Source: Spongilla lacustris (lineage: Eukaryota > Porifera > Demospongiae > Spongillida > Spongillidae). Taken from it: a DNA stretch of 64,000 bases. The stretch is taken from positions 4,675,668 through 4,739,667 of the forward strand of contig OX442437.1 of NCBI GenBank assembly GCA_949361645.1, written 5' to 3'. Position 1 is the first letter of the stretch; each line of letters starts with the position of its first letter. Below, piece by piece: positions 1 through 10,615 of the stretch. A model generated the notes under the pieces. That model did not search any database and was not told the origin of the DNA. It saw only the letters and a program-made list of their open reading frames with translations. The translations under genes and the position numbers were made by a program.

Positions 1-472
1 TGCTTAAAAAGTGCAAAAGTTGCAAAGCGGCTGGGGTGGGGATGTATGAGAGAAGCTTACAGCGTGACAAAATCCTTCACAGTATGAGGCTAAGAGCTAT
101 TCTGAACTGTGTCAAAGTGATCATTTGAGAATTGATTGATGATAACAACATGTGTACACAACAGACATCTATTCCTACCCCCCCCCTTCTCCACACATTA
201 CCCTCCCTCACTTCACATCACATTTGACTCCTTCCTCACTCCTCACCACACATTACCCCTCCCCAGGGGTGGATCCAGGATTGGGGATGTGGGGGAAGCA
301 GATGATTGTAGATTGCACTTCAGTTGCCCCGCCCCTATAACCTGGCGACGAAAACACAAGCCACACCTACGGCGCTTTTCACTACATGTAAGTACAATCA
401 TAGATGTAACACACAGTGGTATATCTATGGTACAATTAACACGGCTGTTACGGCCTATGGGAGCTCACTCAC

Positions 473-581
473 GCAGTCTTCTTCGTCTCTCGGTATTGTT
501 GCTACCTCCATCCAGCATGGTGGTCACCTCCTCGATATTCAGCGCGCTTCGCTCCCGCTCTTTTTCAAGTTCTTTGGCCAT
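473..581 (-). CDS. Peroxisomal acyl-CoA oxidase, first coding exon (partial gene)
   Basis: A minus-strand ATG at 581 opens 36 codons plus one base and ends at a GTGAGT donor (472-467). The peptide MAKELEKERERSALNIEEV continues with a TTMLDGGSNNT motif and an arginine run. Seen: the family's N-terminal pattern of an acidic/basic helix, then a LDGG/LDGS turn, NT and RRR. Known: acyl-CoA oxidases begin this way and catalyse the first, FAD-dependent step of peroxisomal beta-oxidation. Inferred: the rest of the gene lies left of the window, because no convincing second exon was found between 1 and 472. A longer plus-strand reading frame covers the same bases but has no recognisable content. The call rests on one short exon. 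Confidence 0.5.
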
Positions 582-1065
582 AGTCCTTAGGGTATTGCGT
601 ACAGTACAGTAACTCGCCCACTCGCGGAGCTATTTCAATGATTGGGTCTGGCGCCCACAAGATTACCTCAGCTGTGATCCAGGATGTAAGGTCTGGGCAC
701 GGAGTTTGTTATCTACATGTACCTCTGTTGCTACGCTGTGATCTTTCTCATTGAAACACAACCAACTTATATCTTAGTACAGGTCTGGGCTCAGCTGCTT
801 TTGATATTACTGCTATATAAACTGAAGTGTGAGGAGCAATAGAAGGCGGCCAAAGACTTGAGTAGTAGTTTGTTTTTTTTTTTTTACAAGTTTTTTTAAC
901 AAAAATTAATTCCAGAACGTAAACGCATACATATACATGATATGTGTTCTGATGCAGTACATTATTAATTTGCTGCTACGTACACATGCAATGTAGAGAC
1001 GCGCTTAGCATTAGTTTTATTTACATATCATTAGGCATGTATGCAGCACGTAGATCTATAAGCTG
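582..1065. other. Presumed upstream region of the acyl-CoA oxidase exon; no gene seen
   Basis: No convincing coding signal on either strand. There is a T-run near 868-880. The segment probably holds the minus-strand promoter and 5' UTR of the acyl-CoA oxidase exon, but no specific element can be named. Confidence 0.3.
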
Positions 1066-1700
1066 CATTGAGGCCACTACAATAAGATTCCTTGTTTCCC
1101 ATTTCCCGCCCGCACCATTATTTGGTACCGCATGTTTTCATTCATTATTAGATCACGTGTTCATTACATTAATCATAGACATCAAAAGTGGCTATCTTGA
1201 ACGTATCTTTTTCGTGTTTGTCTAGAAAAACTACTGTACTTCCTTGGCATATTGAAGCAGAACACTCCTTTCGCGAGTTTTTCGAAGATTCTATTCGACC
1301 ATGTCTTCCAAGCACATCTATAGAGTCCTGGATAGATTTAGTTAAAGCGGAGGTGGGAACCAGCATAGATAATAGAATAAAGGGATTGGAAGAAATGGTA
1401 TGTACATTTACGTGCGTGACGTCACGTTCCGTTACATGACCGTGCTTACGCATTGAGTGGGCGTGTGAGCTGTTGAGCATCCTTCCGGTCCGTAAAGAGC
1501 TTCTTTAGTTTCGTTTAACTTTTTGCTGTGTGAGGGCAACCTTTTTTAAATATAAAAGACGTTGCCTAACGTGTAGGTTGTGGCTTGTGTTTGATACATG
1601 TATCAATTATAATAATGAATAATGAATAATGAACCGCCCGCCCGCATGCCTCGTATGTCATATAGAAATGGGAAACAAGGAATCTTATTTGAGTGGCCTT
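1066..1700. mobile_element. Non-autonomous TIR element (about 635 bp)
   Basis: The segment is bounded by inverted copies of about 37 bp. The left copy (about 1068-1103) and the inverted right copy (about 1665-1699) share GGCCACT, AATAAGATTCCTTG and TTTCCCATTTC. GC-rich CCGCCCGC motifs sit just inside both ends. No transposase is visible. Possible 3-bp duplications next to the GGCC ends (TGA and TTA) do not match, so the superfamily is open; the GGCC start would suit a Harbinger-type MITE. Confidence 0.6.
1226..1397 (+). CDS. Candidate internal exon inside the TIR element
   Basis: There are 57 open codons between a TTTGTCTAG acceptor and a GTATGT donor, reading KTTVLPWHIEAEHSFREF and then an acidic, helical stretch. 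I do not recognise the family. Because the exon lies between the inverted repeats at 1066-1700, it may be a captured host exon or part of the element's own gene. Support is only the open frame and both splice motifs. Confidence 0.25.
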
Positions 1701-2391
1701 ACCGGAATCAAGGATTATTAACTATTGCATATGTGGTCCTTGCAGCTTGCCGGAATTAAGCTTAGCCGGCGTAAGGTTTATACATGTAGGCGATATGCTC
1801 AAGTAATATGCTACATGTAATTGTATGGTTATTTTCAAGTGGGATCACCCGAGAATGCGCCCTCCGCAACAATCTATATAGACCCATGCCCATTAATTTA
1901 AATTAATTATTATTCGCTTCAGCTGGCCCCACTTGGAGAGCTTATAACGCTACCCCAGACACAGGATGAGGTATATACGGTGTTATTTTATTTAAGCATG
2001 CACCACGTCAGGCTCCACAGCTCAAACAGCAGAAGCCATCGACTCGTCAAAATCGAATAGCAGCCTAGTTTTCGAAATATTCAGCAAATTTAACCTCACT
2101 TTGACCGGGTCCATCGTGAGAGCCGTTATGGCCCGGACTCTTGTAGCTTAAACTGTAGGTGTGTAATCCATCTGTATATTGTATTATTATTATTTTAATA
2201 AAATAAAAATAACACGATTATGTTATTTTTAATTAGATACCACGAATATTACGTGACATCATCACGAAATTTAACTGTCTTGTAATCGGGCGATGTTGAC
2301 ATGGGAGGTATGAAGCCGGGTGGATACGTTGATGTAGTTGATGCCTAGGAGTATGAAGGCATGCAATCATCAATTGCATATAGGCACATGT

Positions 2392-2426
<35 letters not shown>

Positions 2427-3173
2427 TATGAGAGTCTTAGGGGAAGGGGAAGAAGAACACAGTACCGAACGAGAGACAGATCGGGAGGAGAGGGAGTGCG
2501 AGGAAGGAAATGTACATGATCAGAATTTGTTTGTTTTCTGGTATTTTGGTTGACACTAGGTGATGCTGTATTAACATGTTCTACAGACTTACACCTGCAG
2601 CCCATTACCACCACACAAGATGCAGAATACCAACGCCCATCTTTACTCATTCAAAAGGCATGATCATTGGCCTTGCACTTAACTACATGTAACTGACAAG
2701 TATGGATGTGGGGGGATAAAAGGTTCAGTTAGATTACGTGGCATGCAAACATATGTGTGTGTAAGTTTCGTATATTGACGTGTGAAACTAGAATTGTCTA
2801 TCAAAGAAGTGCAAATTTGCCCACATCAGGTGAATATGCCCACGTAACACTGAAAAATGCTATTGCATGTACAAGAACATGCACGCAACAATTTTGCATC
2901 GATCGTCGATATTATATGCACAAAGCGTATATGATTATGGGGCAATTATCGACGCGTTGACACAGAGGGTATATACATGTACATGTACTATCACTGACAC
3001 CTATAGCAAACTCCGACATGCATATTAGATATACATGCATCTTACTGACATGTACCTCGTGGTAATAACGACTCTGAAGAACGGAAGGAGGAAGAGGGGA
3101 ACGTGTTGTAGCGGCTGTCAGTAGTATCGCCGGTTGAAGAACGGCATCTGCATTCCAATGCATGTTCATATAG
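1701..3173. other. No gene seen; includes a G homopolymer
   Basis: AT-rich intergenic DNA with several TACATGTA octamers (for example 1791-1798 and 1812-1819). A run of 34 G occupies 2392-2425. Open frames across the G run are artefacts of the homopolymer. Confidence 0.5.
2392..2425. repeat. Poly-G tract, 34 bp
   Basis: An uninterrupted G homopolymer on the plus strand. Such tracts are prone to replication slippage and to sequencing length error. Confidence 0.95.
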
Positions 3174-3539
3174 TTACGTGGGAAATGAATGCTTTTTAAC
3201 ATCATAATACAGGCGGGTAAAATATGGCTGACTTCTTATTGAGCTGTTTGGCAGTCGCATTGGATGCACTGAAGTCTCGCTTCCATTGGCATATTTCGTG
3301 CAATACACATAGCACATGATAACTGCAGCCACTAAAGCACATATCGAAATGATGGCCACAATTGGCACAAGGAAGTAGGATACTGTTCGATGAAGAGACA
3401 CGGTATAAGCGCAGGCGCAAAATGTCAGCAAGCTACTACGTTGCATGCATGTACACTAACACTTACTTTCAGTATCGGCACGGGCCTCACGAAACAGGCA
3501 TAATGAGCAGAGCAAGAATATGCGAAGACAGGGGTTCAT
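3174..3539 (-). CDS. Small single-pass membrane protein, two exons
   Basis: Exon 1 (3467-3539) starts with ATG and encodes 24 residues that look like a signal peptide, MNPCLRIFLLCSLCLF then REARADTE. It ends at a GTAAGT donor in phase 1. An 84-bp intron follows, and exon 2 (3174-3382) begins after a pyrimidine-rich acceptor ending GAACAG. The joined frame is 93 aa. A strong membrane segment around residues 28-50 (VPIVAIISICALVAAVIMC) is followed by a basic, tyrosine-containing cytoplasmic tail ending SFPT. The ectodomain is almost absent, so it may be a tiny membrane protein or the last exons of a larger receptor. The family is not recognised. The matching splice phases are the main support. 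Confidence 0.45.
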
Positions 3540-3574
3540 GTTCGATTCGAGAAGAGCGCTGAACTCAGTCCGGA

Positions 3575-3655
3575 AATATTATAATTATAATAAAATTAAT
3601 ACCCCCGGTATTATAAAATTAATACCCCCGGTATTATAATAATTGGGACAGTTTC
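3575..3655. repeat. Short AT-rich direct repeat
   Basis: The block TTAATACCCCCGGTATTATAA occurs twice in tandem, and each copy holds the small palindrome TACCCCCGGTA. There is no coding content. Confidence 0.6.
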
Positions 3656-3694
3656 AACGAGAACTTAACTTCCTATCGCGTAAATATGATGATT

Positions 3695-3905
3695 GCGTTT
3701 GAATCACTATAACTTCCGAACGGTTAAGGCTATTAACTTCCTATTTTCATCACATCATACTTCACCATTTCAGTATGAGAAATATACGTGTATATTGGGG
3801 TCTGGCACTACATGTAGTTCCGTGCCTGTGTTGCATCGTCTGATACCCCACCGGGTTCAAATCCTCCATACAGGAGTAATCAAATCGCTACAAAGAAATC
3901 TTGGC
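3695..3905. repeat. Dispersed copy of the palindromic repeat found at 52.8-53.4 kb
   Basis: It shares the ordered blocks GAACGGTTAAGGCTAT, GACTTCCTATT-like, CACCGGGTTCAAA and AGGAGTAATCAAATCGCT with each arm of the palindrome at 52809-53426. This copy is single-armed. The GGGTTCAAATCC block resembles a tRNA B box, but no tRNA body surrounds it. Confidence 0.7.
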
Positions 3906-3930
3906 ACCTCCACTCCAATAAAATAGGCAT

Positions 3931-4827
3931 GCAATGAAAATGTAAACAAATGCAATCATAACATATATGCATTCCCAGAATATTCCTGGCAAAAATTAAA
4001 TAAATAAATTAAAGCTTTTTTAACCGCAGACTGCTGTTCAATTAACTATACTGTTTGTTTGAATTGTAATGATCTGGATATTACTGTTTGATTTGAGCAA
4101 AGGTTTTGAAACAGTTTGAAAAAGGTGCTAACATCCACACATGCTGGGCTACTCAGTAGTTTCCACGGGCGACAGATGCACATGAAGTTCTACACTGATG
4201 CTATCACAGTAAAGATATACAGAGTATGAACGAGTCAGGATGGCACAAGCACTCTAATGAGTGAGTGGCTGAGGTTAGAGGTCAGCCAATGCCTTATATT
4301 TGGAGGCATTCCGGCCATGAATGGCTAGATGAGGGGAAAGCCCTCAAAGCCTCTGGACCCCATGCACCATAAGTCTCCACCACCAGTGGAATAATCAAGT
4401 TAGTTGTACGAAAAAAGAGCTGCCCTCTGCATGTAGTAGAGTATTTCTAAAAACGATAGCATTTTTGAAATGCACATACATGCCGCAGCAATCTAAAAAC
4501 ATTTACTCACATACAGGGTTTTTTTGCATCCTATAGCTCGTCTGGTGTAAACTTGGATTATTATTGCATGTGCTAGGTACTGTACAATGTAGTTAAATAG
4601 TGATGGAGAAAAAAGTAAATGAATTATGTGCCAGCACATTTTCGAGGTATGCTTGCATGTGTAATAGCAGTGCAACGACAGCATTTTCACTCCAACAATA
4701 TACTATGACCCCACACTTAGAACTGAGTGTTCTTGATCATGTCTGCTGTACAGGCATGCATGTACAAGAATACAAACAAAATCATTTTAAAGGTTCCCAT
4801 TGCTAAGCTACCATGATGTTTTATTGT
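3931..4827. other. Intergenic stretch downstream of the aldo-keto reductase; nothing recognised
   Basis: AT-rich DNA without a supported exon, RNA or repeat. It should contain the 3' UTR and poly(A) site of the minus-strand aldo-keto reductase. Confidence 0.4.
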
Positions 4828-7800
4828 TCATTTCTGGATCACAACAGCTGCATCACTTGCAGTGTCCCAGAGGTCCTCAACAGAACTGCTTTGTTTAAGG
4901 AACCAGGCAAACGTTAAAAACCTGGTGTTCCTATCAAGTGCTCTAATCCTTCGAATGTCATCTTCATCAAGCTTAATGGCTGTTGCCTTGAAGTTATCGC
5001 GTATTCTATCAGGGTTCACAGACTTGGGGATTACCGCCATCCCTCGGTGAAGTTGGAACGATATGCAGACCTGTGTATACCAACAAAGACTTCATTGTTA
5101 AAATGACTGACCGTCTACACATCTCATACATACATGTGCTGGAGTTGCAGCGTGCTTTAATGCAATTCCTTTGATGACTTCATCCTCCAAAGGATTAGGG
5201 GTCCCATCCCCATAGGTTCCCGGACTGCCCAAAGGTGAGTATGGTTCCATCATGATCCCTTAATTGTTATTGGTAGAAAATCGATAATGAGGATTTTTTT
5301 GTGAATCACTATTTTTGTTATTAATAAGCATGTGATGTACACAACTATGAAATTGGTTCATGCTACCTCGCATGCTACCTTCACTTCATTGTCTAATTCA
5401 ATATACACTCAACTAAATGTTTGGTGATGTAGATATCGAGTTTGCAGGTACAACAAAACAAAATCAGTTGGCTCCAATCCTGCATGAAGCACTAAACCTA
5501 GATAGATTCACTGAAGGGATTCTAGATGAACCACATGATAGGAAATATATTGGCTTGTTTATAAGTACAATATTGATGAACACAGGTTTAACAAAAAAAA
5601 TTATCAAGCCAGAACCCAAGCATCTCCATGTTGTGCAAAACCTGAGCAAGCAAAGATTTAATTGTATACTTGTTGTACATTGCACACTGCACTATTCTTG
5701 TACATACATGTACATTTATTTATTTATACTCGGATTACGCTATCAATTAATCTGAACGTATGTATTACATCTCAAATGTATATACCTTTGCTGTCACAAT
5801 ACTCTTTCAATTTTGGTTGCTGGAAATAAGGGTGACATTCCACCTGGTTTACGGCTGGGACAATTTTAGCTGTCTTGAGCAGGTTATTGGTCTTGGTGAT
5901 GCTGAAGTTGGAGATTCCAATTGCTTTGGTGAGGCCCTTTGCAACCAAATCTTCCATGGCCTAACCGCATGCACGATACCATTTATAGATTATATCGTAA
6001 GCAAAACCTGAAATGTGCTTAACAGACCTTCCAAGTTTTAGCCATTCTCTCAGGATCATAGCCTGGTTTGTTTTCATCGCTCCATTGATTTTCACTAACC
6101 TTTTTGAGAGTAAAAGGGTTGTGAACAAGGTAGAGGTCTAGATAATCCAGCTTCAAGTTGTTCAGAGTCAGACGGCAGGCAGGTTCTACAGCCTCAGTGG
6201 CGTGGTCGTCGCTCCTATAGTGCGTTAATTCGAACGTGCAAAGAGTGTGCATAGTGTGTGTGTAGAAAGTGCATGGGGTGATTTTGAAAATATGCTTCCA
6301 ACGATACTAAATTCATGCTTTTGCTTATACAGTGGGTACCGGGTGTTCGCACAAGACCAAAAAGTGCCGCTATCGATGGTCTAAAATTGATTACGAACCA
6401 CGGTGGCACCCAATGCCATTTAATGGGCCTGGCGCAGGGTAAATCTTGTGGGCCCCTGGGAGTAAAATAAGTGGGGCAATCCTGCCTCCCACACAGGGTC
6501 GTATAAATTGTTTAGCATTGACGTATCCAGGAAGTGCTAAAAGGACAGTTTCGAGGCAGGGGGACGGTGTGCGAGAAGCACAGTTCCCTTGATCCCGCGC
6601 CGCGCGAAGCGCTGAAAAAATGTAGTTTATGAATGGTTTCACACATTTTTAAATGCTATAGCGCAATTAATAGAACTTGCTAATGGTAATGCTACTAATG
6701 GGGGCTAGTTTTCTTACATTAATTAACGCTTAAATGATTTCAAAACCGTCCCCCATTTTTTATCACCATACAATTGTATGCATGTAACTTGATTTGTAAC
6801 AGTACATATACATCAATAACAGACTAAATCACCGATTGATGCGACTTATGCAGGCTGTGCACTATAAAATAGCTAGCTTTATAAATACGATGATCTGACA
6901 AACAAGCCTAGTTTGGATGGATTCTATTCTCAGAATTACTAAATTTTTGCCATGCAGACAGATATTGATAACTCACATAAAAAGCCTCAAAGGTGGCTGA
7001 ATGATCGCTCAACAGTACAATTAACTGAATTTAAAGTGCAAAGCTATATTCAGAAATGCACCGGCTTTCGTCACGAATGTGAGCTCCAAAGATGCCGGAG
7101 AATGTAACAGACTACTAACAGCCTGATAGCTAGTAAGACAGTGCTCAATTGGCAATGGGAAATTAAGTGGCCTACGCCGATGATATAACTGTGATGTTCA
7201 CTCGTCGAAAGCGATGTCGGCGCGCACGCTGCTTTGTAATTATTGTTTTATTGACTTAAAAGTAATTAAATTCATATATCGTAGGCGCGCACATATATAT
7301 GTGGATTAATGGGCCCCTATTGTCTGTGGGCCTGGCGCTTTTGCGCCACTTGCGCTCCGGTTAACCCGGCGCTGTTTGCACCTATGATTATAGATGATTT
7401 CGGCGAATTATTTATTTGTTGGCAACATGTCCACATAAGGACATGTTTGCCAATCAATTAATAATTCAAACCTAATTACCGTAACTGTACAACTACGGTA
7501 CAGCTACGGTACAGTTAGCAAGCCCCCTTTTAATAATTCGCCGAAATCATTTATAATAAGTAGGAGGGTACGTACCGTATATTTGTTGCTCACTAAACCT
7601 AAACCAACTTGTAGGGTGTGTAAAGTAAACCACAGTGGTTCTTAATCAATTTTAGACCCATCGATAGCGGCACTTTTTGGTCTTAAAATCGGCTAGTATT
7701 ATAATCGAACAGAAGTATAGACATACCACAATTTGGACGTTATGAAGAGATCCTCCCTCTTGACCACGCCGTCGCCAATGCACTTTTCCAGAGCACTCCC

Positions 7801-8014
7801 GACTTCTCCTTCGTTTTTGTAGAGGTGAGCACAGTCAATATGCCTGTACCCTGCCTTGATGGCCACCTCAACCGCTATTGCGACTTCTCCGGGTTTCGAC
7901 TGCCATGTTCTGTCGATCGACGGCCATTGATTAAGATCGCATATAGCGCCAACTCGTAACTAACCCCAACCCCAATGCAGGGATTTTGGATCCAGTGTTG
8001 AGCACAAAAGCATC
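4828..8014 (-). CDS. Aldo-keto reductase, six exons identified
   Basis: NADPH-dependent aldehyde/ketone reductase of the AKR1-type TIM-barrel family. Exons in coding order: 7965-8014, 7727-7909, 6028-6214, 5786-5960, 5134-5258, 4828-5070. All phases agree and sum to about 320 residues, the family's normal size. Seen: [17 protein letters not shown] at the start of the barrel; the catalytic Asp and Tyr in [10 protein letters not shown]; the catalytic Lys in FITSKLW; the catalytic His in [26 protein letters not shown]; and the coenzyme loop [14 protein letters not shown]. Intron 1 is only 55 bp; intron 2 is 1.5 kb and holds a transposon. The exon with the start codon was not found: the first listed exon follows a CCCACAG acceptor, so a few N-terminal residues lie upstream. 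It appears intact otherwise. The substrate cannot be told from sequence. Confidence 0.9.
6353..7684. mobile_element. 1.33-kb TIR element in intron 2 of the aldo-keto reductase
   Basis: The ends are inverted copies of about 55 bp with one or two mismatches: AAGACCAAAAAGTGCCGC and TATCGATGG, then TCTAAAATTGATTA and GAACCAC. No transposase frame is present. The interior is GC-rich near the ends and AT-rich elsewhere, with a nested hairpin at 7394-7550. No clear target duplication was found, so the superfamily is unassigned. Its intronic position leaves the reductase frame untouched. Confidence 0.75.
7394..7550. repeat. Nested foldback (MITE-like) hairpin
   Basis: A 19-bp perfect inverted pair, ATGATTTCGGCGAATTATT (7394-7412) and its complement (7532-7550), encloses two further short palindromes built on GGCAAACATGTCC-like and ACTGTACCGTAG-like arms. 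It sits inside the 6353-7684 element, so it probably inserted later. Confidence 0.6.
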
Positions 8015-8418
8015 CTGTGGGACGAAGAACGGTTAATAGGGTGTTTTCAATTGAAAGCACTGTTTCCTAACTCGCCATTTGTTATCGGAAGTTTGATTTA
8101 CATGTATACGAATAAGTCCAAGGTGAGTCCAAGCGCAACTTATATAGACCCCATGCAGTTATGTAATAATACATCATTTACGGCCAACAGGAACTGCTTC
8201 AAAACAATACAGCGGCGTACATGTATAGCAAATAATCATGGTACATATTCACTCCGTATGAATTCATGCAAATCACAACGCAATGATTATTACTACTATC
8301 AGCAAAATTAATGCTGACTGTATTTACAAGTAACTTAAAATATTCATTATACAATGAAATAATAATAAAGGCGTACAGTGTATTAAATTGTAAGCTCGCA
8401 CTTTCATGCAAGAAGGAA
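8015..8418. promoter_or_regulatory. Divergent intergenic region between the AKR and GST genes
   Basis: About 400 bp separate the minus-strand reductase from the plus-strand GST. It must hold the missing AKR first exon, if that is local, and the GST promoter. No conserved motif beyond TACATGTA-type sequences (about 8100 and 8219) is evident. Confidence 0.3.
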
Positions 8419-9027
8419 ATGTCTACGTATAAGCTGGTCTACTTTAACCTCAAAGGTCGCGCGGAGCTTACTCGCCTCATCTTCGCTCAGGCAGGCGTGG
8501 AGTACACCGATGAGCGCGTAGCATTCCAGGACTGGCCTGCGCGGGCACCGCACACCCCTTTTGGCTCGCTACCCGTACTGGAGGTGAACGGACAGCAGCT
8601 CGGAGGAAGCCTGGTCATCGCCAGATACGTAGCGGAGAAACACGGACTGGGCGGAGCAAACGACTGGGAGAACGCCCTCATCGCCAATGCGTTGGACGCT
8701 CTTTCAGATCTGATTCAGAAGGAACGGCCTTTCAGATTTGAGAAGGATGAAGCCAAGAAAGCCGAACTAAAGAAGGAATATGAGGACGAGATCCATTTCA
8801 CACTAAAAAACCTCGAGAAGTTGGTTGGCGCAAACAAAAGTGGCTGGTTTGTTGGTTCCAAACTAACCTATGGCGATCTCGCTGTGTTCAACGCTCTTGA
8901 TAACTTCGCAATATGGTTTCCGAACATTCAAGACAAGTACCCATCTCTGTCGCAGTTAAAGAAGCGAGTGGGGGAACTTCCCAGGGTCGCGAAGTGGCTC
9001 AAAGATCGTCCATTGACACCATTCTAA
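8419..9027 (+). CDS. Sigma-class glutathione S-transferase, copy 1
   Basis: A single-exon 202-aa protein, the standard length for cytosolic GSTs. It conjugates glutathione to electrophiles; some sigma members isomerise prostaglandin H2. Seen: catalytic Tyr8 in YKLVYFN; GRAELTRLIFAQAGVEY of the thioredoxin fold; DWPARAPHTPFG; the glutathione-binding PVLEVNGQQLGGSLVIARY; and an all-helical C-terminal domain with VGSKLTYGDLAVFN. An in-frame ATG 36 codons upstream is ignored because the alignable N terminus begins at MSTYKL, as in the other two copies. The body is clearly more GC-rich than its flanks. No intron interrupts it, unlike the neighbouring AKR. The paralogues are at 32346 and 34057. Confidence 0.93.
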   Translation: MSTYKLVYFNLKGRAELTRLIFAQAGVEYTDERVAFQDWPARAPHTPFGSLPVLEVNGQQLGGSLVIARYVAEKHGLGGANDWENALIANALDALSDLIQKERPFRFEKDEAKKAELKKEYEDEIHFTLKNLEKLVGANKSGWFVGSKLTYGDLAVFNALDNFAIWFPNIQDKYPSLSQLKKRVGELPRVAKWLKDRPLTPF

Positions 9028-9543
9028 TACAACTGCACTTTAGCAATATAGCCTTAACTCCAGTCGGTATTATCGAGAGTTACGGCAGTAACTCTCATAT
9101 AGGATTTGTGCCGTATCATGAAATCATTTTTTTTTTAAACGCGATCCGCGTATAACTCACGAACCGAGAAACGGATAGTGTAGCTCTTTATTGCTATCGA
9201 GCCACAATGGAAAGACGATCATTTTAATACTTTGTTCAAGTCGCCAAACCGTTTACTTTAAGAGAACAAAAAAGGTCGTAGTTCTCGTACCCAGACCTTG
9301 ATTTGTCCGTAGTCGTCGTCGTCGTCGTCGTCGTCTTTATGGGTGAGTATAACTCGAGATAGGAAAGGTTTTAAAGAGCGCCAGTTACACCAAGAAATGT
9401 AGAATTTACCTACCGACTGCCCCTTGAGGTCAGATATACATGTTTGGTATGAAGCAATAATTACGTCCGAGTACACAAGCGTTCCCATGACAATACCATA
9501 CGTATAATTAGACATTTATGGTACCAATACTGGCGTTGTCAAA
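9028..9543. other. GST 3' flank with a (GTC)8 microsatellite
   Basis: No exon was recognised. Eight GTC triplets occupy 9312-9335. The remainder is unremarkable. Confidence 0.5.
9312..9335. repeat. (GTC)8 microsatellite
   Basis: A perfect 24-bp trinucleotide run. An aspartate-rich minus-strand frame across it is not taken as a gene. Confidence 0.9.
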
Positions 9544-10615
9544 ATGCCTTCGCGGGAACGAAAGAGTAGAAAAAAAGAGACAAGAGGAATACGTCCTAAA
9601 TCGAGACTATGAGTCAGAGTCCTCCCGAGTTCGGTACGATGCTGATGCTGAATAAAGGCGGGCGTCTGTTCGTGACATGTACAGAGCAAATCTGGAGTCG
9701 AACCGAGCTTATAAGAGGCGGCGCCAAATTCTGACAAGATTCGAGCTTCTAAGAGGCTAAAGATTCAGGCGAATCGAGAAACCAATCGAGCTTCACAAAG
9801 GAGTCTATATTGGAGAAACTCTTCTGCTGCGCGTACAGCGAAAAGGGCGCAATACCAGAAGCGTAAGCGTGAGGCGGAGACAGCATGCTACAACGGAAAT
9901 ACAACTACCGCCAAAAGGTGAGTTGTGCGTTTTGGCGCGCTTCTTTTAGTCTAGAGCAGCTGGAAAAGTGCTTTATACATTGTGTTGACATGTACAGCTG
10001 GATTTTGTCATGCTGCATAACGGGTGTTGCTACAAATATTATTGATATAAGATGCACTATTTCTGTTACAGTTATGTTTATTATGCTTTGCAATACAGTT
10101 CAAGCCACTTTTAATGTCAACCCTAGTATAGTACACACAAATAATGCATGACATGGGGTCTACATTATTATGTGGCTTCTACATGTATTACCAGTGTCGA
10201 AGTAAGTATTGACTGCATGCTTCCATCTCCTTAACTACTCCCTGTATGAACCCAATGATAGCCGTGTTCTAATGGAGTATAAGGGTGGCCTTGAAAAGGT
10301 TATTCTAAGCAATAGGACATTGCTAGATGAGTTAAATGATGCCTTTTGCCAGACCCATCCATGGTTAGCACAAAAGGTTACCACTAGATCTGCACATGCT
10401 GCTGTTAGCAAAGTTAGTGCAGATGCTAAGGCACTGAACATTCGAAGAACAAAAGCAGGGGAATTGTTAAAAGATGTTCGTGCCATTAATGCCAGAAAAT
10501 GATATTTTAGCTGGGGTAAGGCATCATAGTGCTGCCTCAGAAACCTATTTCTATGATACCTCTTACAATCACACAAAACAGCATGGGCCTATAGATCTAC
10601 CAGTAGACCTCAATG
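9544..10615 (+). pseudogene. Degraded gene with Arg/Ala-rich repeats
   Basis: The first exon-like block (9544-9917, GTGAGT donor) begins MPSRERKSRKKE. After a frame change near a run of A it reads repeated SRVRYDADAE-, RASVRDMYRANLESNRAY- and ANRETNRASQRS-like units, broken by at least two stops. A second block (about 10205-10615, GTAAGT donor) holds AFCQTHPWLAQKV and, in another frame, HSAASETYFYDTSYN. I recall similar Arg/Ala-rich repeat proteins as abundant in sponge gene sets, possibly linked to Helitron-type elements, but I cannot name the family. The frame breaks argue for a relic. Confidence 0.4.

Noticed and set aside
136..612. 158-aa plus-strand frame
   Set aside because: Low-complexity Pro/Leu/Ser composition, and antisense to the acyl-CoA oxidase exon, which has a recognisable family pattern.
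3845..3870. tRNA B-box-like GGGTTCAAATCC
   Set aside because: No cloverleaf, A box or acceptor stem around it. The block belongs to the repeat family at 52.8-53.4 kb.
5417..5755. 112-aa plus-strand frame in AKR intron 4
   Set aside because: No recognisable motif and no splice or start context. It lies wholly inside an intron of a confident gene.
9258..9515. Minus-strand frame with an aspartate run
   Set aside because: The run comes from the (GTC)8 microsatellite. The rest has no recognisable content.
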